From: Acidianus ambivalens
Lineage (GTDB): Archaea > Thermoproteota > Thermoprotei_A > Sulfolobales > Sulfolobaceae
Assembly: GCF_009729015.1 (NCBI RefSeq)
Contig: NZ_CP045482.1
Location: forward strand, 802,001 to 866,000
Length of the DNA stretch: 64,000 bases
Direction: 5' to 3'
Under the pieces are notes generated by a model. That model was not told where the DNA came from. It was given only the letters and a program-made list of their open reading frames with translations, and searched no databases. Position numbers and translations under genes: made by a program. Position 1 is the first letter of the stretch; each line of letters starts with the position of its first letter. Shown here piece after piece: positions 35,600 to 43,632 of this stretch.

Positions 35600-36151
35600 A
35601 TGAACTCATACTTCGTATTTGTAGATGAATCTTATAGACCCAATATTTTCGCTTTATCGGTTGTCTGGACTAAAAATAAAACCGAGCCTTGCAAAATAAA
35701 AAATGAGGCCCTTAAGAAGATTAGGAAAGAAAAATATCATTTTCACTTCAAAAACGACGACGATGAAATAAGGAAAAACTTCATGAATACTATCCTAAAA
35801 TCTTCAATAAATTTCGGTATAATATTAACCGAATATCCTTCTTCATGTAGCGAATATGCCAGATACTATATAGCGGAAGTAATAAATAACTTACCCGTAG
35901 AGGAGAATTCTAGAGTCGTAATTACAATAAAGGGAATAAATGATTGGATAAATAAAAAGAAATGTAAAATAAACGAAGAAGTTATACGCTGGATAAGAAA
36001 GAGGATATTTTATACAATAAAATTTAATGATAAGGCAGGACTAGAAATTGCAGATTATATAGCTTCAGCTTATACATACTGTAAATTTCAAAAAGATAAT
36101 TTTTGTGAACTATTAGAAAATAAGCTAACATTTTTAGTAAGAATACGTTAA
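35600..36151 (+). CDS. DUF3800 domain protein (predicted RNase-H fold)
   Basis: This 183-residue protein starts MNSYFVFVDESYRPNIFALS, the VDES signature of DUF3800, and has the C-terminal AGLEIADYIASAYTY block in which D and A/G residues complete the putative active site. FHFKNDDDEIRKNF supplies further acidic and His residues. DUF3800 is predicted to be an RNase-H-like metal-dependent nuclease and is frequent in accessory and defence loci; its role is unproven. A TATA-like TTTTAATTAC at about 35572 suggests its own leaderless promoter just inside the end of the structured repeats. Confidence 0.8.
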   Translation: MNSYFVFVDESYRPNIFALSVVWTKNKTEPCKIKNEALKKIRKEKYHFHFKNDDDEIRKNFMNTILKSSINFGIILTEYPSSCSEYARYYIAEVINNLPVEENSRVVITIKGINDWINKKKCKINEEVIRWIRKRIFYTIKFNDKAGLEIADYIASAYTYCKFQKDNFCELLENKLTFLVRIR

Positions 36152-36313
36152 GTATTTTAATTAGTTGTTGAGTATTCGTTTCGTCTATTTGAGCTTTTCA
36201 TATCATCATTATTTGGACCAACTGAATGCATATACACAATACTTGAGTATTTTCAACACATGCGTATATTAATAATAGAGAGTCATAATTTTATTTCATT
36301 CAAGTAATTTTTC

Positions 36314-36655
36314 TCACACCTCTTTATATACATCGATAAAATGAGAATACCAGTCCTCATATTCTTCACCATTAATTACATGTATCTCAAAAGGATTAGG
36401 TCTACCAACTACTTCATTTATCTCATGATAAATCCTCAATCTGTCTTCTTCTCCTTTTACATTAATAATCACTAAGATATCAATATCGCTGTCAGGCCTA
36501 AAATTACCCCTAACATAGCTCCCAAATAGTATTACCCTACCATTGGGATCTTCCTTTCTTACCACTTCCTTTATCTTACTTAGATAGAAGTCCATATTTC
36601 TAAGAAATTTTTCTCTATTCTGAGCGTTATTTATTAATAATTCTATGAAAGACAA
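36314..36655 (-). CDS. MNT-type minimal nucleotidyltransferase
   Basis: This 113-residue protein has the nucleotidyltransferase signature VILFGSYVRGNFRPDSDID with the two metal-binding Asp. In type VII toxin-antitoxin systems MntA adenylylates (and blocks) the HepT ribonuclease. Here the adjacent HepT-like gene is truncated, so this MNT may be an orphan antitoxin. The start is a TTG overlapping the HEPN remnant by 13 nt; Met21 is an alternative start. It is a close paralogue of the MNT at 53638, sharing the ending FIDVYKE. Confidence 0.85.
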   Translation of the reverse strand: MSFIELLINNAQNREKFLRNMDFYLSKIKEVVRKEDPNGRVILFGSYVRGNFRPDSDIDILVIINVKGEEDRLRIYHEINEVVGRPNPFEIHVINGEEYEDWYSHFIDVYKEV

Positions 36656-36819
36656 TTCAATTCTTCCATTATTTTCTCTGTAAAGCTTAAAGCTTTTTCA
36701 GCAGTTTCTTTAGAAAAGGAATAAGGTAAATATCTTGACGTTATATAAGATTGAGTTAATAAATCCAACATTATAGTATCGACATCATTTTTCCCCTTTC
36801 CTTCTCTATTTTTAGTCAT
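36643..36819 (-). pseudogene. N-terminally truncated HEPN (HepT-like) gene
   Basis: A 58-codon frame starts MTKNREGKGKNDVDTIML and contains SYITSRYLPYSFSKETAEKA. The latter matches the C-terminal part of the HEPN protein at 53964 (SYISSRYLPQTFSKDDAEKS). The N-terminal half of the HEPN fold, including the catalytic motif, is missing. Its ATG overlaps the stop of the AEP-like gene (ATGA), so a recombination has joined the two. It is probably translated but inactive as a ribonuclease. Confidence 0.75.
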
Positions 36820-37466
36820 ATCAAATTGATTATTTCTTCCACATCATTTATTTCAAAGGCCTCAGGAGTAAAACTTCCTTGACTTATCGGAACGTATTCT
36901 ATCGAATCCCTGGTCTTTACCTCTACATCCTTAAGTTTAAAAAGCAACTGAGGATCTTCTAAATCCTCCTTCCAAAAGTGGATATGAAAACCCCTACGAG
37001 TAGTTATAACAAGCCTAGGCTTTAATCCCTTCATCTGCTCTAGCACTTTGGGGTCTTTAGAATCAACGTCTATCATGAAAATCTTAAAATCGATATGCCT
37101 AGGAAGCTCAGAAAATAATATCATGGAAATGTCAGGCTTTCTTTCACATTCCTGCATATACCTTATTACTGCCTCCTTTGACGCTTTAGAAATATTAACC
37201 GGATTAAGGACATGCATTATTTTTATCCATTCCTTCTTCACTTTTATTCCCCTAACCTCAAACTCGACGTTGTCCCTTATTGCTGACAATATTTTGACGG
37301 CTTTTAAAGGTTCGACATTCCATATCCTATAAAGCACTTTATCTATCTTTAACCCTTGTTCTTTAGCTTCCCTACACCTAGAAATTAAATAAAAGAGATA
37401 AGTCTCCTCCTCGTTTGGCTTTGGTAAGTATGAGTTAAAATATTCCTCTACCGTTAGTTTCCTCAT
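36816..37466 (-). CDS. Small AEP (primase-like) domain protein
   Basis: From ATG 37466 the protein has 216 residues (a TTG at 37502 would add 12). The C-terminal half carries FMIDVDSKDP (D133, D135) followed by RRGFHIHFW (H161, H163), and then EYVPISQGS. This is the DxD...HxH order of archaeo-eukaryotic primases. The N-terminal half has helix-rich YLFYLISRCREAKEQG. It is shorter than PriS. It lies in a toxin-antitoxin island and is coupled to the truncated HEPN gene. It could be a priming or nucleotidyl-transfer enzyme; there is no proof of activity. Confidence 0.62.
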   Translation of the reverse strand: MRKLTVEEYFNSYLPKPNEEETYLFYLISRCREAKEQGLKIDKVLYRIWNVEPLKAVKILSAIRDNVEFEVRGIKVKKEWIKIMHVLNPVNISKASKEAVIRYMQECERKPDISMILFSELPRHIDFKIFMIDVDSKDPKVLEQMKGLKPRLVITTRRGFHIHFWKEDLEDPQLLFKLKDVEVKTRDSIEYVPISQGSFTPEAFEINDVEEIINLI

Positions 37467-37553
37467 CAGAAGAAAATAAACTAAGCCCGGTAAAATTCTC
37501 AACTATATGAGATTGACAATAAGCAATATATTTTTCAATCAGGAGATAATATT

Positions 37554-38021
37554 GTGCAATTACCAAAACAAATAGAAGATATCCTTAAAAAAGAGGCACT
37601 ACAGAAAGGAATTGACGAGGAAGTATTACTTTCAGATAAACTAACCAGAGATCTTGATCCTGAAGTTAAAGTAAATCTGTATAAAGAGAAATCAACTGAA
37701 CTACTAGAAGATGCTAAAAAATACCTTGAAAAGAAAGATTTTATTCAAGCTTCAGAAAAAGCATGGGGAGCTTGTGCCTCTATCGTCAAGGCTTACGCTG
37801 AAAAAAGAGGACTGGAACATTATAGGCATAGACAATTAGAGGAAATAATGAGTAAGATAATATCTGCAGAACGTAGTAAAGAATTACTCTCAGGATGGTC
37901 AGTTTGCATAAGGCTCAATTCTAACTTCTATGAAGGCTTTATGACAGAAGAAGGCGTTAAAATATCGTTAGAGGAAGTTGAGAAGTTTATAAAGGATATG
38001 ATGAGGTTGCTAACTACTTGA
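37554..38021 (+). CDS. PaREP1/PaREP8 family protein
   Basis: This 155-residue protein has a GTG start with a good GGAGAT Shine-Dalgarno upstream. It shows the family pattern ASEKAWGACASIVKAYAEKRG followed by HYRHRQL, which belongs to the HEPN superfamily (PF05942-like). PaREP1 proteins are multiplied in crenarchaea and suspected to be toxins or their partners. The gene is intact, unlike the two other PaREP1-like genes in this window. It overlaps the tail of the convergent VapC remnant by 8 nt. Confidence 0.85.
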   Translation: MQLPKQIEDILKKEALQKGIDEEVLLSDKLTRDLDPEVKVNLYKEKSTELLEDAKKYLEKKDFIQASEKAWGACASIVKAYAEKRGLEHYRHRQLEEIMSKIISAERSKELLSGWSVCIRLNSNFYEGFMTEEGVKISLEEVEKFIKDMMRLLTT

Positions 38022-38418
38022 TGTTAATTACTTCTATTCCCATTTTACTAGCTACTTTAGCTTGCTTTGCATCTAAAGTTGCAAGACTTAGGTTTAAATC
38101 CTCAGCTAAAGCTAAGTAAAGAGCGGAGTATGTATTTATTCCGTATTTTATAGCAAGTTTAAAGGCTTTCTCAAGGTAATATTTACTCTCATAAACTTTC
38201 ATTGCGTTTGCAAACTCATTTAATGCTTCAAAGAGCTTATTTGCTACTTCCTCATCTATTACTTTCTTTTTCTTGGCGTTACTTATTGCGTTTAACGTTT
38301 CCATAACTGCTACGTCCAGGGTTGATGAATTAGGAATTAATTCTGCCAGTTTCTCCCAGTTACTTTCTTTTAATATAACAGCAGAGAGGAGAGTTCCATC
38401 AACTACTATTCCTATTTT
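38014..38418 (-). pseudogene. Degenerate VapC (PIN domain) toxin without a start codon
   Basis: The PIN frame is open from 38418 (IGIVVDGTLLSAVILKES), through STLDVAVMETLNAIS and TYSALYLALAED to TLDAKQAK. It has no ATG/GTG/TTG before Met at 38304, which would delete the first catalytic Asp. A GTG at 38422-38420 followed by AAAAAT is one base out of frame; removing one A would give GTG AAA ATA GGA. The usual Asp in YDALYLALAE is Ser here. The toxin is therefore probably dead, or translated from the upstream frame by slippage. Confidence 0.7.
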
Positions 38419-38611
38419 TCACCACCTCTTTGGCTCCTTCATAAGAGAAATTTAGTGACTTGAGGATTTCAATTGCTTTCCTTGCATGTTCCTGCCTTTC
38501 TAACTCTTCTATTTTTTCGTAAACGAATTCCCTAATAATTGAATTCCAATTAACATTGTACCTGGTCATTTTTTCCTTAAGATCTTTGGGAAGTTTTATC
38601 AGTTGACTCAT
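38399..38611 (-). CDS. vapB: VapB-type antitoxin
   Basis: From Met at 38611 (MSQLIKLPKDLKEKM) the protein has 70 residues: a ribbon-helix-helix-like start and a C-terminal tail (FSYEGAKEVVKNRNSS). An upstream Met at 38632 is possible. Its end overlaps the VapC remnant. It resembles the antitoxins of archaeal VapBC that act as transcription repressors; with a dead toxin it may be a leftover. Confidence 0.75.
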   Translation of the reverse strand: MSQLIKLPKDLKEKMTRYNVNWNSIIREFVYEKIEELERQEHARKAIEILKSLNFSYEGAKEVVKNRNSS

Positions 38612-38699
38612 ACAAGAAATAGTGAAGTACAATTTTTAAGGATTTTATGCTTTAATAAAAGTATTATCTTCTATGAATTTAAGTAAATAATACATTAGG

Positions 38700-39026
38700 T
38701 TAGACTTCGACATATTTACCTACAAAATTTAGGAAAAATTCTTCCTCATCCTTGTTAAGAACTTGAATATTAATGTCAGCGATTTCCTCATTAACAATAT
38801 TGAGAATCTCCAAAGCTCTCCTAATTTTTTCCTTATCTGTTAGTTTTTCATCATAAAATACAGCTATATCTAAATCACTACTGCCAGTAACTTTACCTTT
38901 AATTACGGAACCGAACACTATAACCTTATCAACCTTACCTAAGCTTTCAGCAGCTTTCTTCACTCTTTCTGCTATCTTCTTCCAGTTTTCCTCCAAATAA
39001 TGAATGTAATCTAATCCCCACACCAC
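38700..39026 (-). CDS. mntA: MntA nucleotidyltransferase antitoxin
   Basis: This 108-residue protein has VIVFGSVIKGKVTGSSDLDIAVF, the MNT signature with a paired Asp (DLD). It overlaps the upstream HepT gene by 16 nt, giving the normal hepT-mntA order of type VII toxin-antitoxin modules, in which MntA adds AMP to the toxin. It is not closely similar to the two other MNT proteins of this window. Confidence 0.88.
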   Translation of the reverse strand: MVWGLDYIHYLEENWKKIAERVKKAAESLGKVDKVIVFGSVIKGKVTGSSDLDIAVFYDEKLTDKEKIRRALEILNIVNEEIADINIQVLNKDEEEFFLNFVGKYVEV

Positions 39027-39430
39027 TTATTGCCCCATATATTTCTTATGAGAGGCAAAATATAATCTTCAACAAAGTTCAAGCAATCCGACGCATATTC
39101 AGCGTCAACGTCTACTAGAGAATACTGTCCTTCAAATCTACTTAATTCTACTAGATTTAGCTCTTTCCTTTTCTCTTTTATGAATCTCTGTATTTCCTCA
39201 GAATAATTACCTGCAGCCATTGCTAATCCAGAAAGCAATTTTCTAATACTATGAGTTTGAGGAAAATTAACTCCTAAAAGCAAATAAGTTGATTTTATAA
39301 GAAGTTCTGCAGAAATTTGACAGTTAGTTGCTGAAACATCATAAATACCTTTATCGAATGAATCCTTTGCAGTTCTCAAGTAATTTAAAGCCCTTTTGCA
39401 TAATAAAGTTGCATTATCGAATGATCCCAT
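39011..39430 (-). CDS. hepT: HepT-type HEPN ribonuclease toxin
   Basis: This 139-residue all-helical HEPN protein has the family-like block FPQTHSIRKLLSGL, near the conserved His of the active-site region, and an N-terminal YLRTAKDSFDKGIYDVSATN helix pair. It precedes mntA and is the probable toxin. A complete pair suggests an active module, in contrast to the broken one at 36.3-36.8 kb. Confidence 0.85.
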   Translation of the reverse strand: MGSFDNATLLCKRALNYLRTAKDSFDKGIYDVSATNCQISAELLIKSTYLLLGVNFPQTHSIRKLLSGLAMAAGNYSEEIQRFIKEKRKELNLVELSRFEGQYSLVDVDAEYASDCLNFVEDYILPLIRNIWGNKWCGD

Positions 39431-39658
39431 CTGAGGAATATTTCTTAATAAACCAAATTAAAGTATAATGACAACCTACTACCATAGTATAAGAACTCTT
39501 ATCACTCTAGCTTAAATAATATTATTTTCTAGTCTGTAAATATATAATTAAAATGATATCTCATTCGTGAAATAAAGATATCTAGTGAAAGTTGATTGTG
39601 CTAAACAAAGTTTTATTTTAGTTAACTTTATAATATGGATAGGCTATACAAGTAACTC

Positions 39659-40633
39659 ATGAATCTAAAAATTGTAGGCCTAGCAATCGTAATCCTTGTA
39701 ATAATTGGTGGAGTTGCAGTCTATGAATTGATAAAAAAACCATCAACAGTTGAACAACCTTCATTAACCGAAAAACAAGTTAGGATTGTGTCTTTAACGC
39801 CCAGTGATACTCAAGATTTGATAGCACTAGGTTTAGGGAAAGATATAGTAGGAGTTGATTATTATTCTTATACATTGTTAAAACTAGTGAATAAAACGTC
39901 CTGTTTACCTAGTAATGTTACTGTATTTCCACAAATTTATCCAGTAAACATTTCCGGGCTCGTTGAGCTTAATCCTACAGTAGTTGTAGGAGAAAAAGGA
40001 TTACTTTATGAGTGCATAAACTCTATGCAAAAGGCGGGCTTAAAAACATACTTGACAAACGCAGATTACGCGTCTAACTTCTATCAAATTGAAAGTTGCA
40101 TATGTTCCTTAGGTAAATACTTTAATGAGACTAACGCTTCAAAAGAGCTCGTAAACTGGATGAACTCTAAGTTACAAGAATTCTCATCCTCTGGAAATAA
40201 AACTGTAGCCTACATTGACTGGATTTGTCCTAATTATTATTTCTGGACTGCTGGAGGAAACGTTTTCATAAATTCATTAATACAATTAGGAGGAGGAATT
40301 AACGCCTTTGGAGAATGCGTAAATTACGAAGAACTATGTCCTGGAAAGCTTATTGAAGCAAATCCAGATATTCTAGTGGTTAACGTTGTATACAATATTT
40401 CATATACTAAGTATTTATTATCTCACATTCCAGGAATTCAGAACGTAACAGCATATAAAGATGGAAACATATACTTCCTTTGTTGTCAATCTTCCTACTT
40501 GATAGACGAACCCGGGCCTCTAGCTGTTTACGCAGTACTTCTGTTCCACGATATAATTAACGGCACCGCTCCTCACCAAATTATGTGGTCTTGGATATAT
40601 AACTGCATTAAACCAGAATTGCCGGTGTTTTAA
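39659..40633 (+). CDS. BtuF/FecB-type periplasmic-binding-like protein of a metal-chelate importer
   Basis: This 324-residue protein starts with a signal/anchor helix (about 4-24), then a class III solute-binding fold: VRIVSLTPSDTQDLIALGLG, GVDYYSY and later GGGINAFGEC. It would sit on the outside of the membrane and hand its ligand to the permease at 40634. Ligands of this family are cobamides or iron-siderophores or heme. The operon is followed, in the opposite orientation, by the cobalamin genes, so cobamide is favoured by context only. TATA CTTTATAATAT at about 39626 is consistent with a leaderless ATG. Confidence 0.82.
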   Translation: MNLKIVGLAIVILVIIGGVAVYELIKKPSTVEQPSLTEKQVRIVSLTPSDTQDLIALGLGKDIVGVDYYSYTLLKLVNKTSCLPSNVTVFPQIYPVNISGLVELNPTVVVGEKGLLYECINSMQKAGLKTYLTNADYASNFYQIESCICSLGKYFNETNASKELVNWMNSKLQEFSSSGNKTVAYIDWICPNYYFWTAGGNVFINSLIQLGGGINAFGECVNYEELCPGKLIEANPDILVVNVVYNISYTKYLLSHIPGIQNVTAYKDGNIYFLCCQSSYLIDEPGPLAVYAVLLFHDIINGTAPHQIMWSWIYNCIKPELPVF

Positions 40634-41632
40634 ATGAGAAAGAGCTACTTCACTCTCTTTTTTATAATACTAATAATTTTTTCATTTCCCATATCGTTCA
40701 TTCTATCATTAATTTACGGGCAAATTTATATTCCATTAAACGAGATTATTTCTCCTCACGGATTTTATTACACTATTCTCTTTAGAATAAGGTTACCTAC
40801 TGTAATTGCCTCAGCACTAATAGGAGCTTCCTTGTCTATTGCAGGAGCAATAATGCAACTCCTGCTTAGAAATCCATTAATGGATCCATACGTAAGCGGA
40901 ACAGCTTCCGGCGGGGCATTTGGTGCAGTTTTAGCTTACTTTCTCTTAGCTTTTAATCTTCCCTTTGGTTGGTTGATTTATATTTCTCCTTTGATTGCTT
41001 TCTTTTTCTCTCTTTTGGCCACCGTGATTACTTTGGCTATAGGAAAGAAAACCGGAGTGTATGGAATAATAATTGGAGGAGTAGTAGTTTCTTATTTGTT
41101 CTCATCAATGCTTACAATGTTATTGGAGGCAATAGAATACAAATATCCGCAAGTTCCTCCTCCACTATTCTGGCTATTAGGAGAAATACAAATTGTCGGC
41201 TATGAATTTGATGAGGCTTTAGGCACTCTGGTTTTCTTATTGATTATCTTTTCTATAATTGAAAGCAGGAAACTGGATTTAGTACACATAAGTGATGAGC
41301 TTTCCTTTGCAAAGAAGGTAAATCCTAACAGATATAGAATGTTGTGGATAATATTCCTAAGTGTAATAGTAGGTTTAATAGTGTCTCAAGTTGGAATAAT
41401 AGGTTTCATAGGAATCATTGTACCTCACATAGTTAGGAGAACTATTGGTGGAAATTCATCAACTCTGATTCCTTTTTCTGCAATTTTAGGTTCCTCAATT
41501 ATGATGTTAAGTAATATAATAGCTAGTGGTGCCCTAGGATTCGTAATCCCAGTAACTGCGATAACATCAGTTTTGGCATCTCCCATCATCATTTACGTCT
41601 TGGTGAAGAGTCGTGTTAGTGAAGGATATTAA
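40634..41632 (+). CDS. BtuC/FecCD-family permease
   Basis: This 332-residue permease has about ten helices and the family signatures FRIRLPTVIASALIGASLSI and GAIMQLLLRNPLMDPYVSG, plus the C-terminal GIIGFIGIIVPHIVRR that contacts the ATPase. It starts on the base after the stop of the binding protein. It forms the transmembrane homodimer of a vitamin B12 or iron-chelate importer. Confidence 0.93.
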   Translation: MRKSYFTLFFIILIIFSFPISFILSLIYGQIYIPLNEIISPHGFYYTILFRIRLPTVIASALIGASLSIAGAIMQLLLRNPLMDPYVSGTASGGAFGAVLAYFLLAFNLPFGWLIYISPLIAFFFSLLATVITLAIGKKTGVYGIIIGGVVVSYLFSSMLTMLLEAIEYKYPQVPPPLFWLLGEIQIVGYEFDEALGTLVFLLIIFSIIESRKLDLVHISDELSFAKKVNPNRYRMLWIIFLSVIVGLIVSQVGIIGFIGIIVPHIVRRTIGGNSSTLIPFSAILGSSIMMLSNIIASGALGFVIPVTAITSVLASPIIIYVLVKSRVSEGY

Positions 41633-42281
41633 AGTAAGGTTAGGAGACAAGGAGATCCTACACGGAATATCCTTTTCAACTGAGGGAGGAATAAACGTTA
41701 TACTTGGCCCTAACGGCTCTGGAAAGACTACTTTATTGAGAACTTTAATTGGAATGATAAAGCCTACCGAAGGGGAAATTCAAATTAATAAGAGAATATC
41801 TTATGTACCGTCTGAGTTCTTCCCTGCACAGATGAGAGTCAGAGACGTGTTACTTTCTGGAGAAAAGAGAAGAAAAATTGATGATTACATTGAAAATGCT
41901 AAGATATTAGGAGTTGAGGATTTTCTAGATAGAGAATTTTATTCTTTAAGTAGCGGAGAAAAGAGACTAGTTTTAATCTGCAAGGCTTTAACTGAAGGAG
42001 ACCTAGTAATAATGGACGAACCTTTATCTAATCTTGATCTTGCAAACAAAACTAGGATAATGAACATAATGAAGGAAGTTAGCAAAATGAAGGAATTCTT
42101 AATAACTTCTCACGAGCTAGACGTCATTAATATTTCCAATAAGGTTATCATAGTAAAGAACGGAGAAGTTGTATATCAAGGTAAACCCTCTGATGTAACT
42201 GAAGAAGTATTAAGCAAAGTTTATGGAGTGAGGATAAGGAAGTACGAGATAGACGGAAAGGCAATTTTCGTAGTAAACTAA
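41613..42281 (+). CDS. BtuD/FecE-type ATP-binding protein
   Basis: This 222-residue ATPase has Walker A GPNGSGKTTL, signature LSSGEKRL and Walker B LVIMDEP, with the switch His in ITSHELD. It starts at a GTG that overlaps the permease gene by 20 nt, so the three genes form one operon with the same spacing as btuFCD and fecBCDE systems. Confidence 0.92.
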   Translation: MLVKDIKVRLGDKEILHGISFSTEGGINVILGPNGSGKTTLLRTLIGMIKPTEGEIQINKRISYVPSEFFPAQMRVRDVLLSGEKRRKIDDYIENAKILGVEDFLDREFYSLSSGEKRLVLICKALTEGDLVIMDEPLSNLDLANKTRIMNIMKEVSKMKEFLITSHELDVINISNKVIIVKNGEVVYQGKPSDVTEEVLSKVYGVRIRKYEIDGKAIFVVN

Positions 42282-42556
42282 AGAGTTCTTTCTAGGTAGA
42301 ATTCATTTCAATCTCTATAAATAGACGTTACGGATAGACGTAAAATAAATCTAAATTTTTATCGTTTCTAATTAAGAGAAGGTTGAATAGTATTTATAAA
42401 AAGCGAATGATAGATTACATTAATGTAAAGAGATTAACAAGGTTATAATGAAAAGAATATTCCACTTCTCCTTGACTCTTCTCATTAGTATTTAATAAAA
42501 TCAATGTTAATAATATTTATAAACTTCTTTCTTCATAACATTTATTCAGACCATAG
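42282..42556. other. AT-rich intergenic stretch with two TATA-like motifs
   Basis: Two TATA-like sequences are present (TATTTATAAAA near 42393 and AATATTTATAAAC near 42511). The first is followed by a 12-codon frame (MIDYINVKRLTR) that is probably meaningless. The second can drive the micro-protein at 42557 with a leader of about 20 nt. No structured RNA was recognised. Confidence 0.4.
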
Positions 42557-42616
42557 ATGGCAAAGAAAGGAAAGAAATCAAAGGGACAGTCACAAGGCGG
42601 AGAAAGCAAACAATAA
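42557..42616 (+). CDS. Lysine-rich 19-residue micro-protein
   Basis: A short frame begins MAKKGKKSKG and continues with Gln, Gly and Ser before TAA. Composition is strongly basic at the N-terminus and no other reading of this stretch is open. A TATA (TATTTATAAAC) lies about 45 nt upstream. It could be a ribosome- or nucleic-acid-associated peptide, or chance. Its 3' end faces the cbiF stop 26 nt away. Confidence 0.4.
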   Translation: MAKKGKKSKGQSQGGESKQ

Positions 42617-42642
42617 TGACCTAAGGTAATTCTTTCTTACGA

Positions 42643-43632
42643 TTAAGTTAATCCTCTTTTCTTTTCCGCTATTATTTCCTCAGCTTCTAACCTTAGTTTA
42701 GGATTGATCTTACCTTCAGATAGAACTTTCTCCATTTTACTTATTAGTTCTTTTTCATTTCCTCTACCTTCTTTTAGGGCGTTAATTAATTCCTTCAAGT
42801 ACTCCTCTGCAAATATTTTATCTACGGAATACCTAGCCTCAAAATACTTTAGTTTATCCTGATTAGCTACCCTAAAGCCGGTATAATGATTTTCATCATA
42901 TGCACTTGATTTGAATTCATACTTCTCCGGAGTTAATATCTTTCCTACTACTATTACTGCGTCCCTAGTAATTTTCTCCTTTTTAACCTTCTCCGCAATA
43001 TCCTTTAATGTGCCTTTTATTATCTTTTCCTCTCCTTTCCAAGTAGCCTTATAAACTACTGCTATAGGAGAATCCTCAGAAAGCCCTCCTTCTTTAAGTT
43101 CTTCAACAACCTTATCAATTATATGAACTCCCGTATAAATAACCATTGAGGCTCCTTTATTTAAGAATGGAGCATAATCCTTTATCGAACCTTCCATGGG
43201 AACTGAGGCTGAGGCTCTGGTAATAATTAAAGTCTGAGAAACTCTCGGGAGAGTAAGTTCTATACCTAAAGAACTTGCTGCAGCAATTGCAGCAGTTATT
43301 CCTGGAATTAATTCATAGTCGATTCCCTCTTTCTTTATTGCTTGTAACTCCTCATTTAAAGCTCCGTAAATTGAAAAGTCTCCAGATTTTAACCTTGCAA
43401 CTAATTTGCCTTCTTTAGCTTTCTTTACCATTATATTAACAATTTCCTCATGCGTTAGTTCTGCAGTATTTATTATCTCAGCGTCCCTCTTAGCCCAATT
43501 TAATATTTCAGGATTTACTAAAGATCCTGCGTAAAGTATTACGTCTGCTTCCTCTATATACTTCTTTGCCTTTACAGTAATTAACTCAGGGTCACCTGGA
43601 CCAGAACCTATAAAAGCTACCTTACCTTTCAT
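42643..43632 (-). CDS. cbiF: Cobalt-precorrin-4 C11-methyltransferase CbiF with C-terminal extension
   Basis: The first 255 or so residues are a tetrapyrrole methylase: GSGPGDPELITVKA (SAM-binding), YAGSLVNPEILNWA (typical for CbiF), RLKSGDFSIYGALNEE and PGITAAIAAASSLG. It methylates C-11 in the anaerobic pathway. About 70 further charged residues follow (from HYTGFRVANQDK onward) that are not part of the usual CbiF fold. It overlaps cbiL by 11 nt and is the last gene in the operon. Confidence 0.92.
   Translation of the reverse strand: MKGKVAFIGSGPGDPELITVKAKKYIEEADVILYAGSLVNPEILNWAKRDAEIINTAELTHEEIVNIMVKKAKEGKLVARLKSGDFSIYGALNEELQAIKKEGIDYELIPGITAAIAAASSLGIELTLPRVSQTLIITRASASVPMEGSIKDYAPFLNKGASMVIYTGVHIIDKVVEELKEGGLSEDSPIAVVYKATWKGEEKIIKGTLKDIAEKVKKEKITRDAVIVVGKILTPEKYEFKSSAYDENHYTGFRVANQDKLKYFEARYSVDKIFAEEYLKELINALKEGRGNEKELISKMEKVLSEGKINPKLRLEAEEIIAEKKRGLT

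Noticed and set aside
36230..36260. Palindrome AATACTTGAGTATT as a regulatory site
   Set aside because: Lies between two convergent genes, in very AT-rich DNA, with no start codon it could control.
42394..42450. 12-codon leaderless frame behind a TATA-like motif
   Set aside because: Too short and with no other support; listed only in the gap description.
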